Part shown: positions 1 to 7,594 of the stretch, piece by piece
How positions within the stretch are numbered: position 1 is the first letter of the stretch
Layout of the letters: each line of letters begins with the position of its first letter
Assembly (NCBI RefSeq): GCF_024508875.1
Contig: NZ_JANINU010000003.1
Span: forward strand, 1-64,000
Source: Phenylobacterium sp.
GTDB taxonomy: Bacteria; Pseudomonadota; Alphaproteobacteria; Caulobacterales; Caulobacteraceae
DNA length: 64,000 bases
Direction of reading: 5' to 3'
Program-made: the position numbers and the translations under genes
The notes under the pieces: generated by a model
Databases searched by the model: none
What the model saw: the letters and a program-made list of their open reading frames with translations, nothing else
Told to the model about the DNA's origin: nothing

Positions 1-1910
1 ACGCCGACAGCCTGCGCGACCTGGGCGGCTGGCCGTGGACGCGGTTCTACCTGGCGCGGCTGGTGGAGGAGATCGCAGACCGCGGGGCGGCGGTGATCGG
101 CTTCGACGTGCTGTTCCCCGAGCCCGACCGGCTGGCCCCTTCCGAGTTCGCGAGCATCTACAGCGAACTGCCGCCCGGCGTGGCCCGGGAGATCCAGGCC
201 CTGCCGTCGATGGACGCGGTGTTCGCGCGGGTCATCGGCCGCAACCCGGTCGTGCTCGCCCGGGCCGGCGTGTCGGAGGAATCCTTCGACCTGACCGAGG
301 GCCAGGCCGCGCCCCTGCCGCCCGAGGCCCAATTCACCGGCAAGCTGCCCGCCGACCTGCCGAACTTCCCGTCCGTCGTCTCCAACATCCCGCTGCTGGA
401 CGGCGCGCCGCTGGGCCATGGCCTGGTGAACGGCGACCGGGACGCCGACGGTCTGGTCCGCCGGGTGCCGCTGCTGGCGCGGGCCGCAGGACAGGTGACG
501 CCCAGCTTCTCGCTGGAACTGGTGCGCGTGGCCGAAGGCGCGGACGCGATCCGCCTGGAGACCGCCGGCGACCGCCTGAAGGCGGTGACCGTCGGCAAGC
601 ATCGCGTGGCGGCGGGTCCCGACGGCCAGCTCCTGCTGCGCTTCGGAGACTGGCGGAAGACTCAGACGACCTCGGCCGTGGATGTGCTGCGTCAGGGGCA
701 GAAGCCCGACCAGTTCAAGGACGAGATCGTCCTCATCGGGCTCGCCGCCGCCGGCACCTCCGACGTCACCAGCACGCCGCGGGCGAAGGCGATCTACGGC
801 GTGTACGTGCAGGCCCAGGCGGTGGATTCGATCCTGCGGGGGGCGGCCCTGCGTCGACCGGCCTGGGCGGCGCCCATGGAGTGGGGCATCGGCCTCCTGC
901 TCGTCATGGTTTCCTGGCTTGGGGTTCCTCGCGCGCCGATGGGCCCCGTCATCCTTGGCGCGACCGTGGAGATCGGGCTGGCGTTCGGCGCAAGTCTCCT
1001 GGCGTTCCACAACAACCTGCTGCTGGACCCCTTTCCCATGCTGGCCCCGGGCGCGGCCAACTCGGCGGTGATGGTCGTGCTGCTGTTCGTCGAAGGCCGG
1101 CGGGTGCAGCGGCGCCTGCGCGACGCCCTGGAGGACGAGAAGGTCAGCGCCGCGCGGATCTCCGGTGAACTGGCGGCGGCCAGCGAGATCCAGTCGGGCA
1201 TGCTGCTTCCCCGCGCCGAGCTTTCCCGCATCTCGCCCGCCATCGAGATCGACGCGGTGCTTCAGTCGGCCAAGACCGTCGGCGGCGATCTCTACGACGC
1301 CTTCCTGTTCGAGGACGGCCGGGTCTGCTTCCTGGTCGGCGACGTGACCGGCAAGGGTGTGCCCGCCTCGCTGTTCATGGCGCTGTCCAAGGCCCTGTCG
1401 CGCAGCCTGCTCATGCGGCCCGACACGGGCCTGGCTGCGGCCGTCGGCGAGATCAACCGCGAGCTCTCGCGCGACAACCGCCAGGCCATGGCGGTGTCGC
1501 TCCTGGTCGGCGTGCTTCACCCGGGCGACGGCCGGCTCGTCCTCTGCTGCGCGGGCCACGAGAACCCTCTGATCGTCGATTCCGCGGGGGCGGTGCGCGA
1601 GCTGAAGCTGGACGGCGGGCCGCCGCTCTGCGTCGATGAGGAATTCCCCTACCCGGAGGAGGTCCACCGCCTGGCGCCGGGCGAGACGCTGATCGCGTTC
1701 ACCGACGGACTGACCGAGGCCCAGGCGCCGGATGGGGCGCTGTTCAAGCGCGAGCAGGTGTTCGAGGCCCTCAGCCAGGCCTCGCGGACGCCGAGCCTGC
1801 ACGGACTGGTGGACAGCCTCGTCGACAGCGTCCGCGCCTTCGAGGCCGGCGGCGAGCCCAGCGACGACCTGACGGTGATGGCGGTGCGGCCGCGGCCTAC
1901 CGCAGGATGA
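1..1910 (+). CDS. CHASE2 sensor fused to PP2C/SpoIIE-type phosphatase (5' partial)
   Basis: The reading frame is already open at the left edge (coding from base 3), so the true start lies outside the window. The N-terminal half is a CHASE2 extracytoplasmic sensor, recognised by the opening WPWTR and the GFDVLFPEPDR strand. About three hydrophobic segments follow near bases 880-1095, then a short helical linker. From about base 1180 to the end lies a SpoIIE/PP2C Ser/Thr phosphatase with metal-binding motifs VGGDLYD, GDVTGKG and SDDLTVMAV. Such proteins dephosphorylate STAS anti-sigma antagonists in partner-switching systems. The C-terminus overlaps the convergent OmpA-like gene by 14 bases. 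Domain assignment is firm; the ligand is unknown. Confidence 0.9.
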   Translation, partial: ADSLRDLGGWPWTRFYLARLVEEIADRGAAVIGFDVLFPEPDRLAPSEFASIYSELPPGVAREIQALPSMDAVFARVIGRNPVVLARAGVSEESFDLTEGQAAPLPPEAQFTGKLPADLPNFPSVVSNIPLLDGAPLGHGLVNGDRDADGLVRRVPLLARAAGQVTPSFSLELVRVAEGADAIRLETAGDRLKAVTVGKHRVAAGPDGQLLLRFGDWRKTQTTSAVDVLRQGQKPDQFKDEIVLIGLAAAGTSDVTSTPRAKAIYGVYVQAQAVDSILRGAALRRPAWAAPMEWGIGLLLVMVSWLGVPRAPMGPVILGATVEIGLAFGASLLAFHNNLLLDPFPMLAPGAANSAVMVVLLFVEGRRVQRRLRDALEDEKVSAARISGELAAASEIQSGMLLPRAELSRISPAIEIDAVLQSAKTVGGDLYDAFLFEDGRVCFLVGDVTGKGVPASLFMALSKALSRSLLMRPDTGLAAAVGEINRELSRDNRQAMAVSLLVGVLHPGDGRLVLCCAGHENPLIVDSAGAVRELKLDGGPPLCVDEEFPYPEEVHRLAPGETLIAFTDGLTEAQAPDGALFKREQVFEALSQASRTPSLHGLVDSLVDSVRAFEAGGEPSDDLTVMAVRPRPTAG

Positions 1911-2469
1911 CCTCGACGCGCCGGTTGGCGGGCTCGCTGACGTTGTCCTCGGTCGGGACGCGCGGCTCGCGCTCGCCGCGACCGACCACCTTGGCGTTGT
2001 CGACCGGCAGGCCCTGCTTCACCAGCGCGGCGCGGATCTCGACAGCCCGCTCCAGGGAGAGCTTGTCGTTGACTTCCTGGCTGCCGGTGGTGTCGGTGTG
2101 GCCGGTGATCTGGACCTCGGAATCGGGCTTCACCGCGGTGCGCAGCGCTTCGAGGATCGGCGCGGATTCGGGCGTCAGTTCGGTCGTGCCTTCGACGAAA
2201 TACATGACGTAGACGCGGGGCGCGAAGGGGGTCCAGTTCATCAGCCCCGACCAGAAGCCGGCCTTCACGGCCTTGGGCTTCACGGACTTGCCGCCCACGC
2301 GGGCGCGGGTGTCGCCGGCGGTCAGGGATCCGACCTCCTTGCCGGTCTTGGGATCGAGCACGGCGACCTGCCCGGACTTGTCGCTGCCGGCGTCGTTCAG
2401 GAGCGTCACGTCCGAGGAGGCGCAGCCGGCGAGCAAGGCGGCGGCGGCGAGGGCGGGAAGGAGCCTCAC
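1897..2469 (-). CDS. OmpA-family peptidoglycan-binding lipoprotein
   Basis: A 190-residue protein. The chosen start is a GTG whose last two bases lie in the TGA stop of the upstream fecR-like gene (GTGA overlap), so the two are translationally coupled. It gives a lipoprotein signal MRLLPALAAAALLAGC with lipobox LAGC. The C-terminal half is an OmpA domain: the ITGHTDTTGS motif and the closing NRRVEVILR are the peptidoglycan diaminopimelate-binding signatures. A longer in-frame reading reaches far upstream but runs through the fecR gene in another frame and is not real. Likely an outer-membrane lipoprotein anchored to the wall, working with the neighbouring FecR-domain protein. Confidence 0.88.
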   Translation of the reverse strand: MRLLPALAAAALLAGCASSDVTLLNDAGSDKSGQVAVLDPKTGKEVGSLTAGDTRARVGGKSVKPKAVKAGFWSGLMNWTPFAPRVYVMYFVEGTTELTPESAPILEALRTAVKPDSEVQITGHTDTTGSQEVNDKLSLERAVEIRAALVKQGLPVDNAKVVGRGEREPRVPTEDNVSEPANRRVEVILR

Positions 2470-2903
2470 TTCACCTCCACCACGAAGGTGGTGCCGCGGG
2501 CCGCGAGCAGCGAGGTGGGCGTGCGCACCTTCATCGCGTCCTTGTTCTCCTTGGCGATCTGGCCCGAGACGACGCCCAGCGTGCCCCGATCGACCGTGGT
2601 CAGCGACTTGCCCTTGTGGGTGGTGTCGTCGAACTCGAACTGGCTGAGGGCGACGCGGCTGTTGGGACCGACGGCGAAGCGGCTGTTGTCGACGAAGGTG
2701 ACGCCGATGCGGCCGTTGCCCCCGGTGGTGAGCACGTCGCTGACCAGGAGCTGGTAGCCCGGGGCGGCGGGCGTGACGACCTTGCCGCGGACGACCGAAG
2801 CCGTGCCGGTGACGGTCTTGATCCGGCCGATCTCGGCCATCGCCAAGCCCGGCGTCGACAGCGCCGCCGCCATCAGCAATCCTGCGACCCAAGCCTTGCG
2901 CAT
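2466..2903 (-). CDS. Periplasmic FecR-domain protein
   Basis: A 145-residue protein with a Sec signal peptide (MRKAWVAGLLMAAAL, cleavage after AMA near residue 23). The rest is a FecR domain, with VTGTASVVRG near the start, the LLVSDVLTTGGNGRIGVTF strand pair and the RTPTSLLAARGTTF ending. Unlike true FecR it has no cytoplasmic anti-sigma part or membrane anchor. Stand-alone FecR proteins of this kind are often encoded next to CHASE2 proteins, as here, and probably serve as exported partners of the sensor. It heads a two-gene operon with the OmpA-like lipoprotein and is divergent from the anti-sigma-type ATPase. Confidence 0.88.
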   Translation of the reverse strand: MRKAWVAGLLMAAALSTPGLAMAEIGRIKTVTGTASVVRGKVVTPAAPGYQLLVSDVLTTGGNGRIGVTFVDNSRFAVGPNSRVALSQFEFDDTTHKGKSLTTVDRGTLGVVSGQIAKENKDAMKVRTPTSLLAARGTTFVVEVK

Positions 2904-3004
2904 CGCGCGTCTCCCTGAAACACGGTTCTGTCATAGCCCAGCTCCGCGCCCTTGCCCAAGCCCCTCGCCCCACGCGTGCGCACCTTGCCGCGGACGGCGG
3001 CGCC

Positions 3005-3361
3005 GTGGCGCGCGCGCTGGGGGTCACGCGCGTGTTCATCGAGCGGCACGAACTGGGACGCGACGCGGCCGAGCGGCTGGCCATCGTGGTCGAGGAGTGG
3101 GTGGCCAACGTGCTCGAACACGGGGGGCCGCCGGCCGGCAGCCGCATCGGCCTGCGGCTGGCGCTCCACGCGCAGATCGTCCGCGTGACGGTGACCGACA
3201 CCGGCCGCGCCTTCGACCCCAGGGCGGCGGTCTTCGAGGGACCCGATCTGGACCGCGGCGGCGGCGTCGGGCTCGAGCTGATGCGCGCCTGGAGCCGGGT
3301 GGCCGCCTATGGCCGCCGCGCGGGACGCAACCGCCTGGTCCTGGAATTGCCGCTCCCATGA
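3005..3361 (+). CDS. Anti-sigma-factor-type HATPase (RsbW/SpoIIAB-like kinase domain)
   Basis: About 118 residues forming one GHKL ATPase fold: an N box with EEWVANVLEHG, a G1-like VTDTGRAFDP and a GGVGLELMRAWS G2-type loop. This is the single-domain serine kinase family that binds sigma factors or STAS proteins. GTG at 3005 is the only conventional in-frame start I can find, yet the frame stays open upstream and family members usually carry about 20 more N-terminal residues, so the start is uncertain. Its location beside a PP2C phosphatase suggests a partner switch, but no STAS gene is visible. It overlaps the next gene by ATGA. Confidence 0.8.
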   Translation: MARALGVTRVFIERHELGRDAAERLAIVVEEWVANVLEHGGPPAGSRIGLRLALHAQIVRVTVTDTGRAFDPRAAVFEGPDLDRGGGVGLELMRAWSRVAAYGRRAGRNRLVLELPLP

Positions 3362-4065
3362 GCGCCAGGTCCGCACGATCCGGGCGCTGGCGGCTAGGCC
3401 CCCGCGCCTTCATGATCCGCCCCCGGCTGAGCCTCGCGCTCGGCGCTGGCGCTGCGGCGTGGATCGGCTGCGCCCTTCTGGCGCCGGAGCTTTCCGTATC
3501 GACGGGCGCGATCGCGGGCTGGGACGTTTTCTGCGTGCTCTACCTCGGCCTCACCCTCGTCGCGATCGCGCCGGAGGGCCCGGACGAGATCCGCGCGCGC
3601 GCCGCCCACCAGGACGAGGGCCAAGCCGTGATCCTCGCCCTGGTTCTCGCCGCCTGCGCCGCCAGCCTGGCCGCCGCCGGGCTGGAGCTGTCGCAGGCGC
3701 AGCACGCCCACGGCGTCATGCGGGCCGTGCGCATCACGGCCGCGTTCGGCACCGTAGCGGCGTCGTGGCTGGTCGTGCAGTTCATCTTCGCCCTGCACTA
3801 CGCGCACGACTACTACGCAGCCGACTCCGACACGGGCGAGGACACCGGCGGCCTGGCCTTCCCCGGGGACGAGCCGCCCGACTACTGGGACTTCCTGCAC
3901 TTCGCCGTCGTGATCGGCGTCGCCGCCCAGACCGCGGATATCGCCTTCACAGGCAAGCGGCTGCGCCGCCTGGGCACGACGCACAGCCTTATCGCCTTCG
4001 CCTTCAACACCCTGATCCTGGCGCTCACGATCAACCTGGCGGCGGGCCTGTTCGGGGGCGGCTAG
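3358..4065 (+). CDS. DUF1345 family inner-membrane protein
   Basis: A 235-residue membrane protein starting at an ATG that overlaps the stop of the HATPase gene (ATGA), which implies co-translation. Five or so hydrophobic helices are visible, including WIGCALLAPEL and FAFNTLILALTINLAAGLF. The segment FALHYAHDYYA followed by PDYWDFLHFAVVIGVAAQTAD is typical of DUF1345. The biochemical role of this family is not known to me. The link to the sensor/phosphatase locus is positional only. It ends about 100 bases before the hydroxyacid dehydrogenase, and that gap holds nothing I recognise. Confidence 0.85.
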   Translation: MSARSARSGRWRLGPRAFMIRPRLSLALGAGAAAWIGCALLAPELSVSTGAIAGWDVFCVLYLGLTLVAIAPEGPDEIRARAAHQDEGQAVILALVLAACAASLAAAGLELSQAQHAHGVMRAVRITAAFGTVAASWLVVQFIFALHYAHDYYAADSDTGEDTGGLAFPGDEPPDYWDFLHFAVVIGVAAQTADIAFTGKRLRRLGTTHSLIAFAFNTLILALTINLAAGLFGGG

Positions 4066-4166
4066 GCCCGTCCCCCTCGCACGCCGGCGCATCAGCTTAT
4101 GCGCAACCGGTCTTAGCCACCGGCCACCCCGGCCGCTAACCCGGGTTTCGGGCGGCGGAGGCAGGC

Positions 4167-5183
4167 ATGGGCTCGGGATCAAGGCGCGTCGTCGTCACGC
4201 AAAGGTTCTTCGACGCGGCGTCCATCGCCTTCCTCGAGCAGACCGGCTGCGAGGTTGTCTTCACGGAACTTCCGCCCGGCCAGGCGGACGGCGATCTCTC
4301 GCACGACGAGCTGGCGAGCGTGCTGGACGGCGCCGAGGGATGGATCGTCGGGCACGCCCGCGTCACGCGCGAACTGCTCGCCGCCCTCCCCCGACTTTCC
4401 ATCGTCTCGCGCCGCGGCGTCGGCCATGAGCGTGTCGACCTGGACGCGGCGCGCGAGCTGGGTCGGGTCGTGACCATAGCGGCCGGCGGCAACGACGCGT
4501 CGGTCGCCGACCAGGCCATCGGCATGATGATCGGCCTGGGGCGCCGATTCCGCGAGACCCAGGCGCAGATGATCGGCGGCTCCTGGTCCATCCTGATGGG
4601 GACCGACCTCTACCGGAAGACCGTCGGCGTCGTGGGACTGGGCCGCATCGGCCGCAGCGTCGTCCGCCGACTCAGCGGCTTCGAAGCGCGCGTGATCGCG
4701 GCGACGTCGCGCCCCGACCCGTCCTACGCGGTCCAGGCGGGCGTGACCTTCATGGACGTCCAAACCCTACTGCGCGAGAGCGACTACGTGACCCTGCACG
4801 CACCACTGACGCCCGCGACGCGGCACATGATCGACGCCGCCAGCCTGTCGACAATGCGGCCGGGCGCCTTCGTGATCAACACGGCCCGCGGCGGCCTGGT
4901 CTCGGACGCCGACCTGCTGGCGGCGTTGAAGTCCGGCCATATCGGCGGCGCGGGCCTCGACGTCTTCGAGAGCGAGAGCGACCCGCGTATGCGGCCGGTC
5001 ACCGATGAGCTGATCGCCCTGCCGAACGTGATCGCCTCACCCCATGCCGGCGCCTCGACCCGCGAGGGGCTGGCGCGCACCAACATGATCGCGGCCCGCT
5101 GCGTCGTCGACGTCTTCCAGGGGCGCAGTCCGCCGACCGAATGCGTCGTCGCCGACGGCCGCGCGGGCCAGGGAGCCGCCTGA
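4167..5183 (+). CDS. D-2-hydroxyacid dehydrogenase (phosphoglycerate dehydrogenase-like)
   Basis: A 338-residue NAD(P)-dependent oxidoreductase of the D-isomer-specific 2-hydroxyacid dehydrogenase family. The Rossmann motif GVVGLGRIGRSV sits near residue 155. The catalytic trio is in place: Arg in NTARGGLV, Glu in LDVFESES and His in SPHAGAST. It lacks the ACT domain of classical SerA and lies in a TGATG-overlap operon with leuC/leuD-like genes, so a catabolic or biosynthetic step on a 2-hydroxy/2-keto acid is more likely than serine synthesis. The exact substrate cannot be read from the sequence. Confidence 0.87.
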   Translation: MGSGSRRVVVTQRFFDAASIAFLEQTGCEVVFTELPPGQADGDLSHDELASVLDGAEGWIVGHARVTRELLAALPRLSIVSRRGVGHERVDLDAARELGRVVTIAAGGNDASVADQAIGMMIGLGRRFRETQAQMIGGSWSILMGTDLYRKTVGVVGLGRIGRSVVRRLSGFEARVIAATSRPDPSYAVQAGVTFMDVQTLLRESDYVTLHAPLTPATRHMIDAASLSTMRPGAFVINTARGGLVSDADLLAALKSGHIGGAGLDVFESESDPRMRPVTDELIALPNVIASPHAGASTREGLARTNMIAARCVVDVFQGRSPPTECVVADGRAGQGAA

Positions 5184-6601
5184 TGGATGCGCCCCGCACC
5201 CTCTACGACAAGCTGGTGGACAGCCACACGGTGGCGACGCTGGACGCCAGCGGCGAGACCGTCCTGCTCTACATCGACCGAAGCGTCCTCAACGAATACA
5301 CGAGCCCCCAGGCCTTCACCGGCCTGCGGGAAGCGCGCCGGACCGTCTGGCGTCCCAAGGCCCTGCTGGGCGTCGTGGACCACGTGAACTCGACGACGCC
5401 GCACCGGACGCTGCAAATGCCGGACCCGGGGGGCGCAGAACAGGTGGCCTACTTCGCGCGCAACTGCCGCGATTTCGGGATCGAGCTGTTCGACGTGCTG
5501 CATCCGCTGCAGGGGATCGAGCATGTCGTCGCGCCCGAACTGGGCTTCATCCTGCCGGGCATGGCGGTGGCCGCGGGCGACAGCCACACCACGACCTACG
5601 GCGCGCTGGGCGCGCTGGGTTTCGGCATCGGGACGTCCGACATCGAGCACATGCTGGCCAGCTCGACGGTCGTCTACCGGCGGCTGAAGCCGATGCGCGT
5701 GGAGGTCACTGGGCGCCTGCCCGCAGGCGTCGTGGCCAAGGACCTGGTGATGTCCCTGATCGGGCGGATCGGCGCCGATGGCGCGACGGGCTATGCGATC
5801 GAGTTCGCCGGCGAGGCCATATCCGCGCTCAGCGTCGAAGGCCGCATGACCATCTGCAACATGTCGGTGGAGTGCGGCGCGCGGGGCGCCGTGATCGCGC
5901 CGGACGCGAAGGTGTTCGACCACCTGGCCGCACGTCCACGGGCCCCGAAGGGCGAGCTCTGGGCGCGCGCCGTCGAGGCCTGGCGCAACCTCCGCTCGGA
6001 CGACCACGCGCCGTTCGCGCGCACCGTCGCGATCCGGGCCGAGGCGGTCGAGCCCATGGTCACCTGGGGCACCAGCCCGGATCAGGCGGTCTCGGTCGCC
6101 GGCGTCGTTCCCGACCCCGACCGTGAGGCCACGCCGGCGCGGCGGCGCGACGCCGCTCGGGCGCTCGACTACATGGGCCTCGCCCCCGGGACGCCCCTCC
6201 AGGAGGTGCCGATCGACCGGGCGTTCATCGGCTCGTGCACCAATGCCCGGATCGAGGATCTGCGGCAGGCGGCGGACGTGCTGCGCGGCCGCCACGTCGC
6301 CACGGGCGTGCGGGCGATGGTCGTGCCGGGCTCCAGCGCGGTCCGGCGGCAGGCCGAGGCCGAGGGGCTGGACCGCGTCTTCACCGCCGCCGGGTTCGAA
6401 TGGCGTCAGTCCGGCTGTTCCCTGTGCCTGGCCATGAACGACGACGTGCTGGCGCCGGGCGAGCGCTGCGCCTCCAGCACCAACCGCAACTTCGAGGGCC
6501 GCCAGGGCGCGGGCGGACGCACCCACCTGATGAGTCCCGCGATGGTCGCCGCCGCCGCGGTGAGCGGCCGGTTGGCCGACGTGCGGCGGCTGGGAGCCTG
6601 A
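5183..6601 (+). CDS. leuC: 3-isopropylmalate dehydratase large subunit-type hydro-lyase
   Basis: A 472-residue aconitase-superfamily protein. The ATG at 5183 shares its A with the preceding TGA stop and begins MDAPRTLYDKLVDSHTV, the usual LeuC opening. The 4Fe-4S ligands are all present: Cys352 in GSCTNARIED, and Cys412 and Cys415 in SGCSLCLAMN. The AGDSHTTTYGALGALGFGIG segment is canonical. With LeuD it forms a heterodimer that moves a hydroxyl between neighbouring carbons. Because the neighbours are a hydroxyacid dehydrogenase, AtuA/DUF4387 and a citrate-type transporter, rather than leuB, this may be a paralogue for another substrate (citramalate, homocitrate or another tricarboxylate). 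Confidence 0.88.
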   Translation: MDAPRTLYDKLVDSHTVATLDASGETVLLYIDRSVLNEYTSPQAFTGLREARRTVWRPKALLGVVDHVNSTTPHRTLQMPDPGGAEQVAYFARNCRDFGIELFDVLHPLQGIEHVVAPELGFILPGMAVAAGDSHTTTYGALGALGFGIGTSDIEHMLASSTVVYRRLKPMRVEVTGRLPAGVVAKDLVMSLIGRIGADGATGYAIEFAGEAISALSVEGRMTICNMSVECGARGAVIAPDAKVFDHLAARPRAPKGELWARAVEAWRNLRSDDHAPFARTVAIRAEAVEPMVTWGTSPDQAVSVAGVVPDPDREATPARRRDAARALDYMGLAPGTPLQEVPIDRAFIGSCTNARIEDLRQAADVLRGRHVATGVRAMVVPGSSAVRRQAEAEGLDRVFTAAGFEWRQSGCSLCLAMNDDVLAPGERCASSTNRNFEGRQGAGGRTHLMSPAMVAAAAVSGRLADVRRLGA

Positions 6602-6603
6602 AC

Positions 6604-7248
6604 ATGCAACCGTTCCGCCGCGTGGCAGGGATCGCGGCGCCCTTCCCCGCGGCCAACACCGACACCGACGTCATCATGCCGAAGCAGTTCCTGAAGGGGA
6701 TCGACCGGCGGGGCCTGGACCGCGGCGTCTTCTTCGACCTGCGGTTCGACGAGGCCGGAGCCCCGCGCCCCGAATTCGTGCTCAACCAGGCGCCGTGGGC
6801 CAAAGCCGTGTTCCTGGTGGTGGGACCCAATTTCGGATGCGGCTCAAGCCGCGAGCATGCGGTCTGGGGCCTGGCGCAGCTTGGCGTCCGCGCGCTCATC
6901 GGGACCAGCTTCGCCGGCATCTTCTTCGACAACTGCGCCCGCAACGGCCTGCTCGCCATCACGCTGCCACCCGAGACGCATGCAGCGTTGCTGGCCGCTG
7001 TCTCACGGCCCGAAGGCAATCGGCTGATCGTGGATCTCGAGACCCAGACGATTCAGCCGATGGCTGGCCTCGCGATCCCGTTCGTGGTGGAGCCGACGCG
7101 CCGACAGGCGCTGCTGGACGGGTTGGACGCAGTCGGCCTGGCGCTCGAGCGTGCGGATGAGATCCGGGCGTTCGAGGCCGGCCACATCGCGCGCTCGCCC
7201 TGGCTCGAACCGGATCGCGCCCAGCCCGGATCAGGGACGCCGGCGTAG
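6604..7248 (+). CDS. leuD: 3-isopropylmalate dehydratase small subunit-type protein
   Basis: A 214-residue swivel-domain subunit that starts two bases after the leuC-like stop. Signature segments are NTDTDVIMPKQFLK near the N-terminus, GPNFGCGSSREHAVW (the substrate-binding GCGSSREHA loop) and FFDNCARNGLL. The GCGSSRE serine and arginine that bind the substrate carboxylates are intact. Length fits the roughly 200-residue bacterial LeuD. The three-gene operon hydroxyacid dehydrogenase/large/small subunit converges on the DUF4387 gene, with only 37 bases between the stops and no clear terminator. Confidence 0.88.
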   Translation: MQPFRRVAGIAAPFPAANTDTDVIMPKQFLKGIDRRGLDRGVFFDLRFDEAGAPRPEFVLNQAPWAKAVFLVVGPNFGCGSSREHAVWGLAQLGVRALIGTSFAGIFFDNCARNGLLAITLPPETHAALLAAVSRPEGNRLIVDLETQTIQPMAGLAIPFVVEPTRRQALLDGLDAVGLALERADEIRAFEAGHIARSPWLEPDRAQPGSGTPA

Positions 7249-7285
7249 GTTCCCAGCGCCCGAGCCGGATGGCGGCGTCGCTCCG

Positions 7286-7594
7286 TCAGCCTAGTTCGAC
7301 GTCCAGCAGACGCACGTATTGCTGGCCGCAGTGCAGGTCGCGCTCCACCATCCCGCCCTGCGGCGAGGACCGCGGGTACGAGATCTTGATCATGTTCAGC
7401 CGCTCGACCGGGAAGCGCTTCACCAGCGCCGGGTCGGTTCCGTAGAGCCGGGCGAAGGTCTCGGGGCCCAGGGCCTCGCTTCCGGCGTAGCGCCGGAAGC
7501 TGTCGGCGCCGTCGAAGAACAGGTCGACCGTCACCCAGAACGGTCCGGCGTTCTTGGAACGCACGAGACGGCAGACGTCGCTCACCTTGGCCAT
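7286..7594 (-). CDS. DUF4387 domain protein (AtuA partner)
   Basis: A 102-residue protein whose ATG overlaps the stop of the upstream AtuA-like gene by one base (TGATG). It matches the DUF4387 type: MAKVSDVCRLVRSKNAG at the start, then FWVTVDLFF and a conserved RLNMIKISYPR near the C-terminus. This domain is commonly encoded directly after AtuA-like proteins or fused to them, so the two probably form one complex. The reaction is not known to me. The much longer ORF in the same frame (to about 9028) is only a read-through of the AtuA gene. Confidence 0.82.
   Translation of the reverse strand: MAKVSDVCRLVRSKNAGPFWVTVDLFFDGADSFRRYAGSEALGPETFARLYGTDPALVKRFPVERLNMIKISYPRSSPQGGMVERDLHCGQQYVRLLDVELG

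Noticed and set aside
1897-3201. 434-codon minus-strand frame as one large OmpA protein
   Set aside because: Only the last 190 codons carry an OmpA domain, beginning at a lipoprotein signal coupled to fecR; the rest overlaps fecR and the HATPase in another frame.
5183-7248. Leucine biosynthesis operon
   Set aside because: leuA and leuB are absent and the neighbours are a hydroxyacid dehydrogenase, AtuA, DUF4387 and CitMHS; the enzyme type is kept but the pathway name is not.
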